A stretch of DNA of 64,000 bases from Pseudomonas sp. IPO3778 (GCF_013386825.1 NZ_JACARC010000012.1:21573-85572); one strand, 5' to 3'; positions 53,033 to 62,045 are shown, numbered from the stretch's first letter. The notes: generated by a model from the sequence alone, not told the origin. Numbers and translations are program-made.

Positions 53033-53422
53033 ATGACGATTCGCCAACCCTGCCCTCCCGGCGCCTGCGACTGCAAGCGTGAGCAACTGCTCGACCTTCC
53101 CAGCGCCGATGCACGCATCCTGCACCTGACGCGCCAGGAAGAAAAACGCCTGCTCGAACGCCTGGAAAACCTGCAAAGCCTGCCAGACCTGGAGCGCATG
53201 CAACAGCTGATGCACCAGCAACTGGGCATCCGCGTGCACATCGCGCCCGGGCATACGGAAGTCAAAAGCATGCGCGGGATCCAGATCGTTATCGATGAGC
53301 TGCCGGGGCTGTGTCGCAAGACCCGGCAGTCAATTCCGGCAGCGATTCGCAAGGGCATGGAGAAGCGGCCGGAGATTGCGTACCGGTTGCTGGATGCCCA
53401 TGACTTGTTCAGGGAGGTTTGA
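53033..53422 (+). CDS. Conserved hypothetical small protein with CPPGACDC motif
   Basis: The 129-residue soluble protein begins with a cysteine-rich PCPPGACDCKRE and continues with a charged helical part (LTRQEEKRLLERLENLQSL) and IRVHIAPGHTEVKSMRGI. The three N-terminal cysteines might bind a metal or lie in a redox site. No family is recognised. A GGGAGTATTG leader precedes the ATG, 33 bp after aroA. The next gene starts right after its stop, so these two and perhaps aroA are one operon. Confidence 0.75.
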   Translation: MTIRQPCPPGACDCKREQLLDLPSADARILHLTRQEEKRLLERLENLQSLPDLERMQQLMHQQLGIRVHIAPGHTEVKSMRGIQIVIDELPGLCRKTRQSIPAAIRKGMEKRPEIAYRLLDAHDLFREV

Positions 53423-53851
53423 GTGGTTGCCGCGAATGGCACGGATAAAATCCGGCGAGTCCTGCGTCTGTTACTCGCTGTTTTTTACTTCGTCGCGGGC
53501 TGTTTTCACCTATACGCCACTCAAGGGTTCGTTAGCATTGTTCCGGATTGGGTGCCTTACCCGTATTCCGTGGTGGTACTCACCGGAATAGGGGAGTTGC
53601 TGGGTGCCCTGGCGCTGCTTGCGCCAAGGCTACGCAGGCTTGCCGGCGCGCTGTTTGCCCTCTACGCGGTCTGTGTATTTCCGGCAAATATCAAACATGC
53701 AATCGAACATATCCCGGTGGGTGGTGTAGACCTGGGCTGGGCGTATCACGCGCCCCGACTGGCGTTTCAACCGGTATTAGTGTGGCTGGCGTTGTTCTGC
53801 GGCGACTGGGTCACATGGCCATTCAGGCGGTTTCGCAAGGCTCGAGACTGA
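53423..53851 (+). CDS. DoxX-like small membrane protein
   Basis: The 142-residue inner membrane protein has four predicted helices and is similar in plan to DoxX/DoxD proteins: LLLAVFYFVAGCFHLYA, VVVLTGIGELLGALALL, LFALYAVCVFPANIKHAIE and a final WLALFCGDWVTWP. It starts at GTG directly after the preceding stop codon. Its last 29 bases overlap the end of the opposing quinone-reductase gene. The role is unknown; membrane redox support is common for the group. Confidence 0.78.
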   Translation: MVAANGTDKIRRVLRLLLAVFYFVAGCFHLYATQGFVSIVPDWVPYPYSVVVLTGIGELLGALALLAPRLRRLAGALFALYAVCVFPANIKHAIEHIPVGGVDLGWAYHAPRLAFQPVLVWLALFCGDWVTWPFRRFRKARD

Positions 53852-54428
53852 CAAACAGCTGCCGCCCCAACTGCGCCACCGTCTCCAGATGCTGCTCGGC
53901 GGCACCGCTCTCCGAGTCCAGCAGCAGCTCGGAGGTCAGCACTTTCGCCCCACAGTAATCAAAGATCCCGTGGTCGATTTGCGTGCGCATCGCGTTGGCG
54001 TAGCCGTGGCGTTCAAACACACCTTCATCCGCCGCGCCCACACCCAGCAAGTGCACCTGCAAATGGCCAAGCTTTTTCACCACCTTGGTTTCAAGGCTGT
54101 AGTCGATTGCCCAGCCGTTGACGAACACCCGGTCGATCCAGCCCTTGAGCAAGGCCGGCATCGACCACCAGTAGATCGGGAACACCAGCACCAACGCGTC
54201 GGCGCGGTCGAGCCGGGCCTGTTCGGCCAGCACGTCGGCGGGCGGCGTGGCGCGGGTGCGATGCACTTTATGGTCGGCGGCGCTGTAGCGCGGGTCGAAA
54301 CCTTCGGCGGCCAGGTCGGCGATTTCGAAGGTGTGGCCGGCGGCCGTGATGCCGGCCGCCGCCTGTTTGGCGAGGCTGTGGGTCAGGGAGTGGGGATCGT
54401 GGTGAGCAATAACGATCAGGGCGTGCAT
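53823..54428 (-). CDS. NAD(P)H-dependent flavin oxidoreductase (NQO1/KefF-like)
   Basis: The 201-residue flavodoxin-fold enzyme probably reduces quinones with NAD(P)H. The FMN/FAD phosphate loop is IVIAHHDPHSLTHSLA, the central motif is LVLVFPIYWWSMPALLKGWI and the later loop is LLGVGAADEGVFERHG. The ATG at 54428 follows GGAGTCACTGCC. It is divergent from a TetR gene, and tandem TTGGTA repeats in between are the likely shared operator; the pair looks like an electrophile or quinone stress switch. Confidence 0.88.
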   Translation of the reverse strand: MHALIVIAHHDPHSLTHSLAKQAAAGITAAGHTFEIADLAAEGFDPRYSAADHKVHRTRATPPADVLAEQARLDRADALVLVFPIYWWSMPALLKGWIDRVFVNGWAIDYSLETKVVKKLGHLQVHLLGVGAADEGVFERHGYANAMRTQIDHGIFDYCGAKVLTSELLLDSESGAAEQHLETVAQLGRQLFVSLEPCETA

Positions 54429-54483
54429 GGCAGTGACTCCTTCGGGGTAGCGGCGGGAAGGCAAATTGAGTAGGCTTGGGCTA

Positions 54484-54511
54484 AGTTACCGTTGGTAAGT
54501 TACTTTTGGTA
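54484..54511. promoter_or_regulatory. Tandem repeat operator between the TetR and quinone reductase genes
   Basis: AGTTACCGTTGGTA (54484-54497) is followed directly by AGTTACTTTTGGTA (54498-54511), with 12 of 14 bases equal. The first copy contains the perfect dyad TTACC-GTT-GGTAA (54486-54498). It ends 7 bp before the TetR start codon, so binding would autoregulate tetR and block the divergent reductase gene. Confidence 0.6.
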
Positions 54512-54518
54512 TATAAGC

Positions 54519-55121
54519 ATGTCAAGCGATCAATCCCCTGCCCCTCGCCGTCGCCTGTCCCGGGATGACCGGTTGCGCCAGTTGCTCGATATGGCCTGGC
54601 AACTGGTGCGCGAAGAAGGCACCGATGCCCTGAGCCTGGGGCACCTGGCGGAGTTGGCCGGGGTAACCAAGCCGGTGGTGTATGACCATTTCGGCACCCG
54701 TGCAGGGCTGTTGGCGGCGCTGTATGAAGACTTCGATGCCCGCCAGAACCAGGTGTTCGCCAGCGCCATCGAGGCCAGCGAGCCCACCCTGGACGACCGC
54801 GCCTGGGTGATCGCCTCGTGTTATGTCGACTGTGTGTTGCTGCAGGGCCGGGAAATTCCCGGCGTGATTGCGGCGCTGGCCGGCAGCCCGGAACTGGAAA
54901 GCATCAAGCGAGCGTACGACGTGATTTTCCTCGGCAAGTGCCGCGATGCCCTCGCCCCGTTTGCCGTAGACGGCATGATAAGCCAAGCCGGCCTGAGGGG
55001 AATGTTGGGCGCGGCAGATGCCCTGTCCCAGGCCGCCGCCAGCGGGGAAATCAGCCCGGTGGAGGCGCAGGAAGAGCTGTTTGCGAGCATCAAGGCGATG
55101 GTCAATCGCGGACGTGTTTAA
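54519..55121 (+). CDS. TetR family transcriptional regulator
   Basis: The 200-residue TetR regulator has the N-terminal HTH (LSLGHLAELAGVTKPVVYDHFGTRAGLLAALYEDF) and an all-helical ligand domain. The ATG at 54519 is preferred; codons before it lie in the operator. There is almost no Shine-Dalgarno (ataagc), so expression is probably low. It is divergent from the NQO1-like gene, which it most likely represses until a quinone or other electrophile binds. Confidence 0.88.
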   Translation: MSSDQSPAPRRRLSRDDRLRQLLDMAWQLVREEGTDALSLGHLAELAGVTKPVVYDHFGTRAGLLAALYEDFDARQNQVFASAIEASEPTLDDRAWVIASCYVDCVLLQGREIPGVIAALAGSPELESIKRAYDVIFLGKCRDALAPFAVDGMISQAGLRGMLGAADALSQAAASGEISPVEAQEELFASIKAMVNRGRV

Positions 55122-55237
55122 AAAGAATTAAACAAGGGCGGGGAATAAACCGGCGCGACGGGTGTTTACCTGAGTACGCCTTGTGAATACAGCACAAGGC
55201 CAGTACTCAAACCAAGAAAAACCCCCAGGAGTTCGTC

Positions 55238-55615
55238 ATGCTGAAAAAATTCTCCCTTGCTGCCGCTGTTGTGATTGCGTGTGCTTCGACCATGGCCTTC
55301 GCCGCCCCTGCCACCATCGCTGACAGCGCCAAGGGCAAAGTCCTGGTGGATGGCAAGGGCATGACCCTGTACACCTTCGCCAAGGACAGCGCCGGCAAAT
55401 CCGCCTGCAACGGCCAATGCCTGGCCAACTGGCCGGCCCTGACCGCCTCGGCCGGCGCCAAGGACGCCGATGGCTACACCGTGGTCAGCCGTGACGATGG
55501 CAGCAAGCAGTGGGCCTATAAAGGCCAGCCGCTGTACACCTGGGTCAAGGACAGCAAGCCGGGCGACATCACCGGTGACGGCGTTGGCGGCAACTGGAAC
55601 CTGGCCAAGCCATAA
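55238..55615 (+). CDS. Exported COG4315-type repeat protein
   Basis: The 125-residue precursor has a signal peptide (1-22, ending MAFAAP) and two copies of the short secreted-repeat domain: GKVLVDGKGMTLYTFAKDSAG and KQWAYKGQPLYTWVKDSKPGD. The motif CNGQCLANWPAL between them is typical of the COG4315 family of predicted lipoproteins, although no lipobox cysteine is present at the cleavage site here. Aromatic residues may bind heme or quinone. The start follows CCAGGAGTTCGTC. Confidence 0.85.
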   Translation: MLKKFSLAAAVVIACASTMAFAAPATIADSAKGKVLVDGKGMTLYTFAKDSAGKSACNGQCLANWPALTASAGAKDADGYTVVSRDDGSKQWAYKGQPLYTWVKDSKPGDITGDGVGGNWNLAKP

Positions 55616-55633
55616 CAGACATACCCATCAAAA

Positions 55634-55756
55634 AGTGGGAGCGGGCTTGCTGTGGCGAGCGGGCTTGCCCCGCGTTGGGCTGCGAAGCGGCCCCATCAAT
55701 CTGTGGTGAACCCGACGGGGGAAAAGCCCCCTCACCACAGCAAGCCCGCTCCCACA
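55634..55756. repeat. Nested REP composite
   Basis: The outer arms agtgggagcgggcttgctgt and acagcaagcccgctcccaca enclose a second inverted element (gcgagcgggcttgcccc with ggggaaaagccccctc). The nesting suggests that one REP inserted into another. It lies between the convergent exported-protein gene and GNAT gene. Confidence 0.8.
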
Positions 55757-55766
55757 TTGTTCTGCG

Positions 55767-56441
55767 TTATCCCTGCCTTGCGTGCACAAACATCCGGGCT
55801 TTGTGGGTCATCTGGTCGAAGTGGCGATCGCGCTGTTTCTCCGCATCGACCATCGCTCGCTTGCCGTGCTTTTGCAGCAGGTAGGTGTGGATCTGCCGCA
55901 CCTCCAGCGAGCTGTAGATCGACGCCACATCCAACAGGCCCATCAAGCCGTCGGTGCTGTAGTCGCGGGTGTTCATCAGCACCTGGGTACCGCGTACGCC
56001 ACGCACCTGAAAGCCCATGGACTCAAACGCCGGCACCTTCTCCACGGCGCACGTCAGTTCGGCATGGGGGTAGCGGGCCAGCATGTCCTGGATCATCGCC
56101 CGCGCCACGCCTTTGCGTCGATGGCTGGCATGCACCGCCATATACGCCACGCCACACGCCTCGGGATCGTCCTTCACCGGCAGGTACAGCAGAAAGCCCA
56201 TCACCTGTTCCTGCGCGTCCAGCGCCACGATCAATTCAACCGCAATGCCCTTCGACCCGCCCAGCGCGTCCAGGTACAGGTGCACCTCGTAGCCGATCGC
56301 ATACTGATAGACGTTGTACAGCAGGTTGCTCGGCGGGATGGCGACCATGCTGATGTCGGTCAGGTAGTCGACCACCATCTGCAGAATCTGCGCGTTGATC
56401 GGCTCGGGGCATGGGGTTTCGTAACGGGTAAGGCTGAACAT
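55767..56441 (-). CDS. GNAT family N-acetyltransferase
   Basis: The 224-residue protein has a GNAT fold with the acetyl-CoA pyrophosphate loop HASHRRKGVARAMIQDML and beta-strand 5 region ELTCAVEKVPAFESMGFQVRG. An N-terminal extension of about 70 residues and a C-terminal region of about 50 residues lie outside the core. The substrate is unknown. It is 50 bp before the end of the next leftward LysR gene and is convergent with the exported-protein gene. Confidence 0.82.
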   Translation of the reverse strand: MFSLTRYETPCPEPINAQILQMVVDYLTDISMVAIPPSNLLYNVYQYAIGYEVHLYLDALGGSKGIAVELIVALDAQEQVMGFLLYLPVKDDPEACGVAYMAVHASHRRKGVARAMIQDMLARYPHAELTCAVEKVPAFESMGFQVRGVRGTQVLMNTRDYSTDGLMGLLDVASIYSSLEVRQIHTYLLQKHGKRAMVDAEKQRDRHFDQMTHKARMFVHARQG

Positions 56442-56491
56442 TCGAATTCCTGGTGTTTCGTGTCATGACGACGCGGAGTGTACCTGCTGGT

Positions 56492-57382
56492 TCATTGCGC
56501 ACACACCTCCCGCAGGCAACCCCGCAGCCAGCGATGGGCCAGGTCGGCGTCCAGGCGCGGGTGCCAGAGCATTGATACGGTGAAGTCCGGGAACGCAAAC
56601 GGCAGCGCAAAGCGGTGAAGATCGCTGTGCAAATTGCCGGTGTGGCGCTCCGGCACGCTGGCGATCAGGTCGCTGCTGCGGGCCAATGCCAGGGCGGTCG
56701 AGAAGCCGGCAACGATGGTCACCACGTCCCGGGTCAGCCCCAGTGTTTCAAGGGCTTGATGAATCTGGCCCTGATCGTGGCCACGGCGGGACACATAGAT
56801 ATGCTGGCCGCCGGCAAACCGCTGCGGCGTGATGTCGCCCTCACACAGCGGATGGCCCTTGCGCACCACGCCGATAAACCGGTCGCGAAACAGCGCCTGG
56901 GTCAGCACCTCGGGGCTGGCGCTGCTGTCTACCACGCCGGTTTCCAGGTCGACGCTGCCATCGCGCAGTGGCGTACTGGCCTTGTCCGGCTTGTGCACGA
57001 AGCGCAATCGCACCCCCGGCGCTTCCCGGGCGATACGCGCCAACAGCGCCGGGCCGAAACACTCAACAAAACCGTCGCTGGTGCGCAAGGTGAACGTGCG
57101 CACCAGTTGGCTCAGGTCAAGGGCCGCAGCCGGGCGCAACACGGCTTCGGCGTCCTGCACCAACTGGCTGACCCGCTCGCGCAGTTCCAGGGCGCGTGGC
57201 GTGGGCACCAGGCCACGGCCGGCACGGACCAGTAACGGATCCCCCGTGGTTTCCCGCAACCGCGCCAGGGCCCGGCTCATCGCCGAGGGGCTCAGGCGCA
57301 AACGCTGGGCGGCACGGGTGACACTGCCTTCGGCGAGTAACACATCCAGGGTGACCAGCAAATTCAGATCGGGTGTGGACAC
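56492..57382 (-). CDS. LysR family transcriptional regulator next to an MFS exporter
   Basis: The 296-residue LysR regulator carries the HTH in LLVTLDVLLAEGSVTRAAQRLRLSPSAMSRALARL and the effector domain from about residue 90. A GTG at 57382 behind TGAGGTTTGCC gives the family N-terminus STPDLNLLVTLD; a longer ATG frame would add 20 unusual residues. It is divergent from the MFS gene (112 bp), and this pairing is usual for drug- or metabolite-exporter control. Confidence 0.86.
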   Translation of the reverse strand: MSTPDLNLLVTLDVLLAEGSVTRAAQRLRLSPSAMSRALARLRETTGDPLLVRAGRGLVPTPRALELRERVSQLVQDAEAVLRPAAALDLSQLVRTFTLRTSDGFVECFGPALLARIAREAPGVRLRFVHKPDKASTPLRDGSVDLETGVVDSSASPEVLTQALFRDRFIGVVRKGHPLCEGDITPQRFAGGQHIYVSRRGHDQGQIHQALETLGLTRDVVTIVAGFSTALALARSSDLIASVPERHTGNLHSDLHRFALPFAFPDFTVSMLWHPRLDADLAHRWLRGCLREVCAQ

Positions 57383-57493
57383 GGCAAACCTCACAGGGCG
57401 TTTGGCGCAACTATTAAGTGCAAATGCTGCGCCTTCCGCCATGTTAGGCCACGGGGTAGATTTCTGACAGCGGTCAAACCCAGGAACCTCTTG

Positions 57494-58729
57494 ATGAAAT
57501 CACCTGCACCCCGTGGCGCCCTCGCCGCCTTGTCACTGTCCATGCTGCTGGCGTCTTTGGGCACCAGCATCGCCAATGTCGGCCTGCCGAGCCTGGTGCT
57601 GGCGTTTGACGCGTCCTTTCAAGCGGCGCAGTGGGTGGTGCTCGCGTACTTGCTGGCAATCACCGCCGTGATCGTCAGCGTCGGGCGGCTCGGCGACCTG
57701 ATGGGCCGCAGCCGCCTGCTATTGACGGGATTGTTACTCTTCACCGTGGCCTCCGCCCTGTGTGGCGTGGCTTCGTCCCTCGGGCTGCTGATTGCAGCGC
57801 GAGCCCTGCAAGGCCTGGGCGCGGCGATCATGATGGCGATGACCATGGCCCTGGTGGGCGAAACCGTCGCCAAGGAACGTACCGGGCGGGCCATGGGCTT
57901 GCTGGGCAGCGTGTCCGCGATGGGGACTGCGCTGGGGCCAAGCATTGGCGGGGGGCTAATCGCCGGGTTCGGCTGGCGTGCGCTGTTCTTCATCACGGTC
58001 CCACTGGGGTTGCTGACGTTTGCCCTCGCCCGCCGTTATCTGCACGTCGACCGTCGCGAACAGAAGCCTGCCCGATCGGCGTTGAATGTCCTGTCCACCC
58101 TGCGGGACTCGAGCCTGAACGCCGGCCTGGGCATGAGTGCACTGGTGTCGGCGGTGATGATGGCAACCTTGGTGGTCGGGCCGTTCTACCTGACCCACGG
58201 CGCAGGCCTCGACCCTGCCCGGATGGGCCTGACGATGGCCATCGGGCCGTGTGTCTCGGCGTTGATGGGCGTACCCGCAGGCCGTTTGACCGACCGCTTC
58301 GGCGCCGGCCCGATGACCATTGCCGGGCTGCTGGCGATGCTGGGCGGCTGCCTGTTGCTGTCGCTGATGCCGCTGAACCTCGGTATTGCCGGGTACATCG
58401 GCCCGTTGATCATCCTCACCCTCGGCTACGCCCAGTCTCAGGCGGCCAACAACACGGCAGTGATGGGCGAGGTGCCGGCGGACCAACGGGGTGTAGTCGC
58501 GGGTCTGCTCAACCTGTCGCGCAATCTGGGGCTGATCGCGGGGGCCTCGGCATTGGGCGCGGTGTTCGCGCAGACGGCCGGTGACCTCGCCACGGCCAGC
58601 CGTAGCGCAGTGGGAAACGGGATGCACGCTACGTTCGGCGTGGCGCTGGCCCTCGTGATCGCCTCCCTGCTGATGGTGGTGCTTGCCCTGCGCGATCAGG
58701 CCCGTAAACACTCTGCATTCAAGAACTGA
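57494..58729 (+). CDS. MFS drug/metabolite exporter (DHA-type)
   Basis: The 411-residue transporter has about twelve predicted helices. Motif A is present as GRLGDLMGRSRLLLTG, and motif C, typical of antiporters, as GSVSAMGTALGPSIGGGL. The N-terminal LASLGTSIANVGLPSLVLAF resembles EmrB/DHA2 proteins, though the length fits twelve and not fourteen helices. It is probably controlled by the divergent LysR regulator. The substrate is unknown. ATG 57494 directly follows a TTG; AGGAACCTCTTG is the leader. Confidence 0.86.
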   Translation: MKSPAPRGALAALSLSMLLASLGTSIANVGLPSLVLAFDASFQAAQWVVLAYLLAITAVIVSVGRLGDLMGRSRLLLTGLLLFTVASALCGVASSLGLLIAARALQGLGAAIMMAMTMALVGETVAKERTGRAMGLLGSVSAMGTALGPSIGGGLIAGFGWRALFFITVPLGLLTFALARRYLHVDRREQKPARSALNVLSTLRDSSLNAGLGMSALVSAVMMATLVVGPFYLTHGAGLDPARMGLTMAIGPCVSALMGVPAGRLTDRFGAGPMTIAGLLAMLGGCLLLSLMPLNLGIAGYIGPLIILTLGYAQSQAANNTAVMGEVPADQRGVVAGLLNLSRNLGLIAGASALGAVFAQTAGDLATASRSAVGNGMHATFGVALALVIASLLMVVLALRDQARKHSAFKN

Positions 58730-58810
58730 GGCAAAAAGTTCGGACCAACGGGTGCATGGATGGCCCTTCATCGCGCATCATGGGCACTTTCAAGCTCAAG
58801 GGAAACGTCC

Positions 58811-59668
58811 ATGCGCGCTCTGTCATTGATGATGGGTCTTACGACGCTGGCCGCCAGTCTGGTGTTTAGCGCCCAGGCGCAGGCGGGTGAAGAAAGCCTG
58901 TTGGTCGACTCGATCAATCAATACCGCAGCCAGGTTCAGCGCTGCGGCAACCAGGGTTCCCAGGAATTGCCACCGCTGGCCAGCGACACGCGGCTGGTGT
59001 TGCCGGTCAACAGCGTCGGCGACTTGCAGCAGGCGTTGGCGCGGGCGGCGTACCCGATGGTCAACGTCCAAGCCATCAGCCTGTCCGGGCCAAAAAACGC
59101 CGAAGCCGCCATGAAAGCCGTGCGCGAAAGTTTTTGCCGGGTGGTGCTCGACCCGCAGTTCATTGATATCGGCGTGAGCAACAGCGGCCAGGACTGGCGC
59201 ATTGTGCTCGCCCGCCCGTTGCTGACCAGCGGCCTGGGTGAGAGCCAGACCGAAGGCAAGAAGGTGCTTGATCTCATCAACGCCGCCCGCCAGCAGCCCC
59301 ATCAGTGTGGCGGCGAGACCTTTGCTGCCACCACACCGCTGAGCTGGAACGAAGCACTCGCCAACGCCGCCGCCGGTCACGCCCGCAATATGGCCAACGG
59401 CAACTTCTTCGATCACCTGGACCACGATGGCCGCACCCCGGGCGACCGGGCTGAGCTGGCGGGCTACATCGGCCAGCGGATCGGCGAGAACATTGCCGCC
59501 GGCATGGACACCCCACGCAAGGTGGTCGACGGCTGGCTCGCCAGCCCCGGGCACTGCGCCAACCTGATGAACCCGCAGTTCCGGGAAATGGGCGCCGCCT
59601 ATGCCATGGACCCGAAAAGCGACGCGGGCATCTACTGGACGGGTTTGTTTGGCGTGCAGCAGCAATAG
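58811..59668 (+). CDS. Exported CAP (SCP/PR-1) domain protein
   Basis: The 285-residue precursor has a signal peptide (about 1-25, SAQAQAGE). The N-terminal part (about 26-150) is a family-specific domain. The C-terminal CAP domain (about 158-283) has LSWNEALANAAAGHARNMA, NFFDHLDHDGRTPGDRAELAGY, IGENIAAGM and WLASPGHCANLMNPQFREMG. The CAP cavity residues His (GHARNMA), Glu (GENIA) and His (SPGHC) are intact. Roles in sterol or lipid binding or as a hydrolase are proposed for the superfamily. The start follows CTCAAGGGAAACGTCC. Confidence 0.87.
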   Translation: MRALSLMMGLTTLAASLVFSAQAQAGEESLLVDSINQYRSQVQRCGNQGSQELPPLASDTRLVLPVNSVGDLQQALARAAYPMVNVQAISLSGPKNAEAAMKAVRESFCRVVLDPQFIDIGVSNSGQDWRIVLARPLLTSGLGESQTEGKKVLDLINAARQQPHQCGGETFAATTPLSWNEALANAAAGHARNMANGNFFDHLDHDGRTPGDRAELAGYIGQRIGENIAAGMDTPRKVVDGWLASPGHCANLMNPQFREMGAAYAMDPKSDAGIYWTGLFGVQQQ

Positions 59669-59808
59669 GGGTGTGTATCCCAACGTATCTTCCCGGCGAG
59701 GCGACACACTGCGAGGCGCGCCGCCACGGGGCATGACACATTCCGGATACGCCAGCACGGTTTCCTGTGCACTCCGGCCCACCCAGGGCCACTCACCAGG
59801 AAACCGTC

Positions 59809-60228
59809 ATGTCCCAGAACAGCACCGTGCTCTACACCGGCAAAACCCACACCACAGGCGGCCGTGAAGGCGCGTCCCACAGCGATGACCTGCAACTGGA
59901 CATCAAGCTCTCGCCGCCCGGTTCCAAAGCCGCCGGCACCAACCCCGAGCAACTGTTTGGTGCCGGCTGGTCCGCCTGCTTTATCGGCGCGCTGGGCAAG
60001 GCGGCCCAAACCCTGAAAATCCGCCTGCCGGCCGATACCGCGGTGAGCGCCGAAGTGGACCTGGTGAACAGCCCCGAACAGGGCTATTACCTGCAAGCCC
60101 GCCTGCGGGTCAGCCTGCCGGGCGTGGAACACGTGGCAGCCCGTGCACTGGCAGACCTTGCCCACCAGACCTGCCCGTATTCCAAGGCCACCCGCGGCAA
60201 TATCGAGGTCACGATTACCGTGGCCTGA
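59809..60228 (+). CDS. ohr: Organic hydroperoxide resistance protein Ohr
   Basis: Ohr reduces organic hydroperoxides with a thiol pair. The 139-residue OsmC-family protein has the peroxidatic Cys in GAGWSACFIGAL and the resolving Cys in LAHQTCPYSKATRGN. Length and start (MSQNSTVLYTGKTHTTGGREG) match the family. CAGGAAACCGTC precedes the ATG. No ohrR gene is adjacent. A long hairpin follows before the hybrid kinase. Confidence 0.93.
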   Translation: MSQNSTVLYTGKTHTTGGREGASHSDDLQLDIKLSPPGSKAAGTNPEQLFGAGWSACFIGALGKAAQTLKIRLPADTAVSAEVDLVNSPEQGYYLQARLRVSLPGVEHVAARALADLAHQTCPYSKATRGNIEVTITVA

Positions 60229-60233
60229 AGGCG

Positions 60234-60296
60234 GTTCAGCGGATGATTATCCGGCCGAGACATTAAAGTGCCATATCGTCGATAATCCCGCTGAAC
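60234..60296. repeat. Long inverted repeat between ohr and the hybrid kinase gene
   Basis: GTTCAGCGG-AT-GATTATC (60234-60251) and GATAATCCCGCTGAAC (60281-60296) can form a 16-bp stem with a 2-nt bulge and a 29-nt loop. It resembles neither of the REP classes. It may end the ohr transcript or be a regulatory stem in the kinase leader. Confidence 0.6.
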
Positions 60297-60368
60297 TGGC
60301 TCGATGCCGGGATGTCTGTAGCTTGATATCCCGCATTCAGCAACCCGTGGCAAAGAAGGCGCTCCCCA

Positions 60369-62045
60369 ATGACAAACTGGCTGCAAGGCTGCGGCGAAAT
60401 GGCCGAACGGGTTCGCCACCACGACTGGGCCAACACACCTCTGGGGCCGATTGATCAATGGCCGGACGTGCTCAAGACCACCGTTGCCCTGTGCCTGGCC
60501 TCAAGCTTCCCCCAGGCGATCGTCTGGGGCCCTGGGTTGACCACCTTGTACAACGACGGGTTTATCCCGATTCTGGGCAACAAACCCGTCGCACTCGGGC
60601 GGTCTTTCAGCGACATCTGGCAAGAAGCCTGGCCGCAAATCAGCCCCATCGCCGACGCGGCCTTTGCAGGGCACGCCACCTTCATCGAAAACTTCCCACT
60701 GATGATCGAGCGCGGCAGCGAGCCGGAAGAAGCGTACTTCACCTTCTGCTACAGCCCGATACGCGATGTGCAGGGTAATGTGGTCGGCCTGCTCGACACC
60801 GTCACCGAGACCACGGCCACCGTCGTCCTGTCCCGAAGCCTGGCCGAGCTGAACGCAAGCCTTGAGCAGCGCGTCAATGAACGGACCACCCTGCTGGCCC
60901 AAACGGAAGCGGCGCTGCGTCAATCACAAAAGCTCGAAGCCATCGGCCAGTTGACCGGCGGCGTGGCCCATGACTTCAACAACCTGCTGACGATCATTCG
61001 CTCATCCGTCGACTTCCTGCGCATGCCCAGCCTGTCGGAAGAGCGGCGCCAGCGTTACATGAACGCCGTTACCGACACCGTAGAGCGTGCGGGTAAATTG
61101 ACCAGCCAGTTGCTCGCCTTCGCCCGCCGCCAGCCGCTGAACCCGGAAGTGTTCGAGGCGGGCCAGCGGGTGAAAAACATCGGCGAGATGCTCGAGGCAG
61201 TCACCGGCGCGCGGATTCACATACGGGTCGAACTGCCTGGGCAGCCGTGTTACATCCGCGCCGACTCCAGCCAGTTTGAAACCGCGCTGATCAACATTGG
61301 CCTCAACGCCCGCGACGCCATGAACGGCCAGGGCACCCTGACCCTGCGCGTCGACACCGAGCAGCCACTGCCGCGCATCCGTGGCGATGCAAGCTCGCAG
61401 CAGCGCTTTATTTCGATCGCCCTTACCGACACCGGCGGCGGAATTCCCGGCGAGTCCTTCGAGCGCATCTTCGAACCGTTCTTCACCACCAAGGCCGTCG
61501 GCAAGGGCACGGGCCTTGGGCTGTCCCAGGTGTTCGGCTTCGCCAAGCAATCCGGGGGCAACGTCGATGTCGCCAGCCAGGTTGGCCAGGGCACGGTGTT
61601 TACCCTGTACTTGCCACAAGTGATGGCTGAAGAGTGCGTAGAACGCTGCACGCTGGCACCTTCCGAGCTGATCACCGAAGGCGCCCAACGGCACATCCTG
61701 ATCGTGGAAGACAACCTGGAAGTCGGTCGTTTTGCCAACCAGATCCTGCAGGACCTGGGCTACCAGACCACATGGGCGACCAATGCCGAACAGGCGCTGG
61801 AACTGGCCGGCGCAGACGGGATGGGGGTCGACGCGGTGTTTTCCGATGTGGTGATGCCGGGCATCACCGGCGTGGCGCTGGCCAAGGAGTTGCGGCGGCG
61901 CCGACCCGACCTGCCAGTAGTATTGACCTCGGGCTACAGCGAGGAACTGGCTGAAAGCGGCTACGAAGGCCTGGTGTTCCTGCCCAAGCCTTACTCCGCC
62001 GACCAGGTCTCCCAGGTCCTGGCCACGGTGCTGCGCAAGGGCTGA
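60369..62045 (+). CDS. Hybrid sensor histidine kinase with PAS-like domain and receiver
   Basis: The 558-residue cytoplasmic protein has a PAS-like sensor (about 10-150, with WANTPLGPIDQWPDVLKTTV), a coiled stretch (155-190), a HisKA domain with phosphorylated His201 (GGVAHDFNNLL), the ATPase (N box GLNARDAM, G1 DTGGGIP, F FEPFFTTK, G2 GTGLGLS) and a receiver (440-555) with phospho-acceptor Asp493 (FSDVVMPG) and Lys in LPKPYS. No membrane segment is seen. The PAS type is common in Pseudomonas light or redox sensors, but no chromophore residue can be named. The cognate output is unknown. Confidence 0.9.
   Translation: MTNWLQGCGEMAERVRHHDWANTPLGPIDQWPDVLKTTVALCLASSFPQAIVWGPGLTTLYNDGFIPILGNKPVALGRSFSDIWQEAWPQISPIADAAFAGHATFIENFPLMIERGSEPEEAYFTFCYSPIRDVQGNVVGLLDTVTETTATVVLSRSLAELNASLEQRVNERTTLLAQTEAALRQSQKLEAIGQLTGGVAHDFNNLLTIIRSSVDFLRMPSLSEERRQRYMNAVTDTVERAGKLTSQLLAFARRQPLNPEVFEAGQRVKNIGEMLEAVTGARIHIRVELPGQPCYIRADSSQFETALINIGLNARDAMNGQGTLTLRVDTEQPLPRIRGDASSQQRFISIALTDTGGGIPGESFERIFEPFFTTKAVGKGTGLGLSQVFGFAKQSGGNVDVASQVGQGTVFTLYLPQVMAEECVERCTLAPSELITEGAQRHILIVEDNLEVGRFANQILQDLGYQTTWATNAEQALELAGADGMGVDAVFSDVVMPGITGVALAKELRRRRPDLPVVLTSGYSEELAESGYEGLVFLPKPYSADQVSQVLATVLRKG

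Noticed and set aside
51435..53114. A 559-codon minus-strand frame opposite aroA
   Set aside because: Antisense to a well-supported EPSP synthase and to the AlaX remnant; the predicted protein is low in recognisable motifs.
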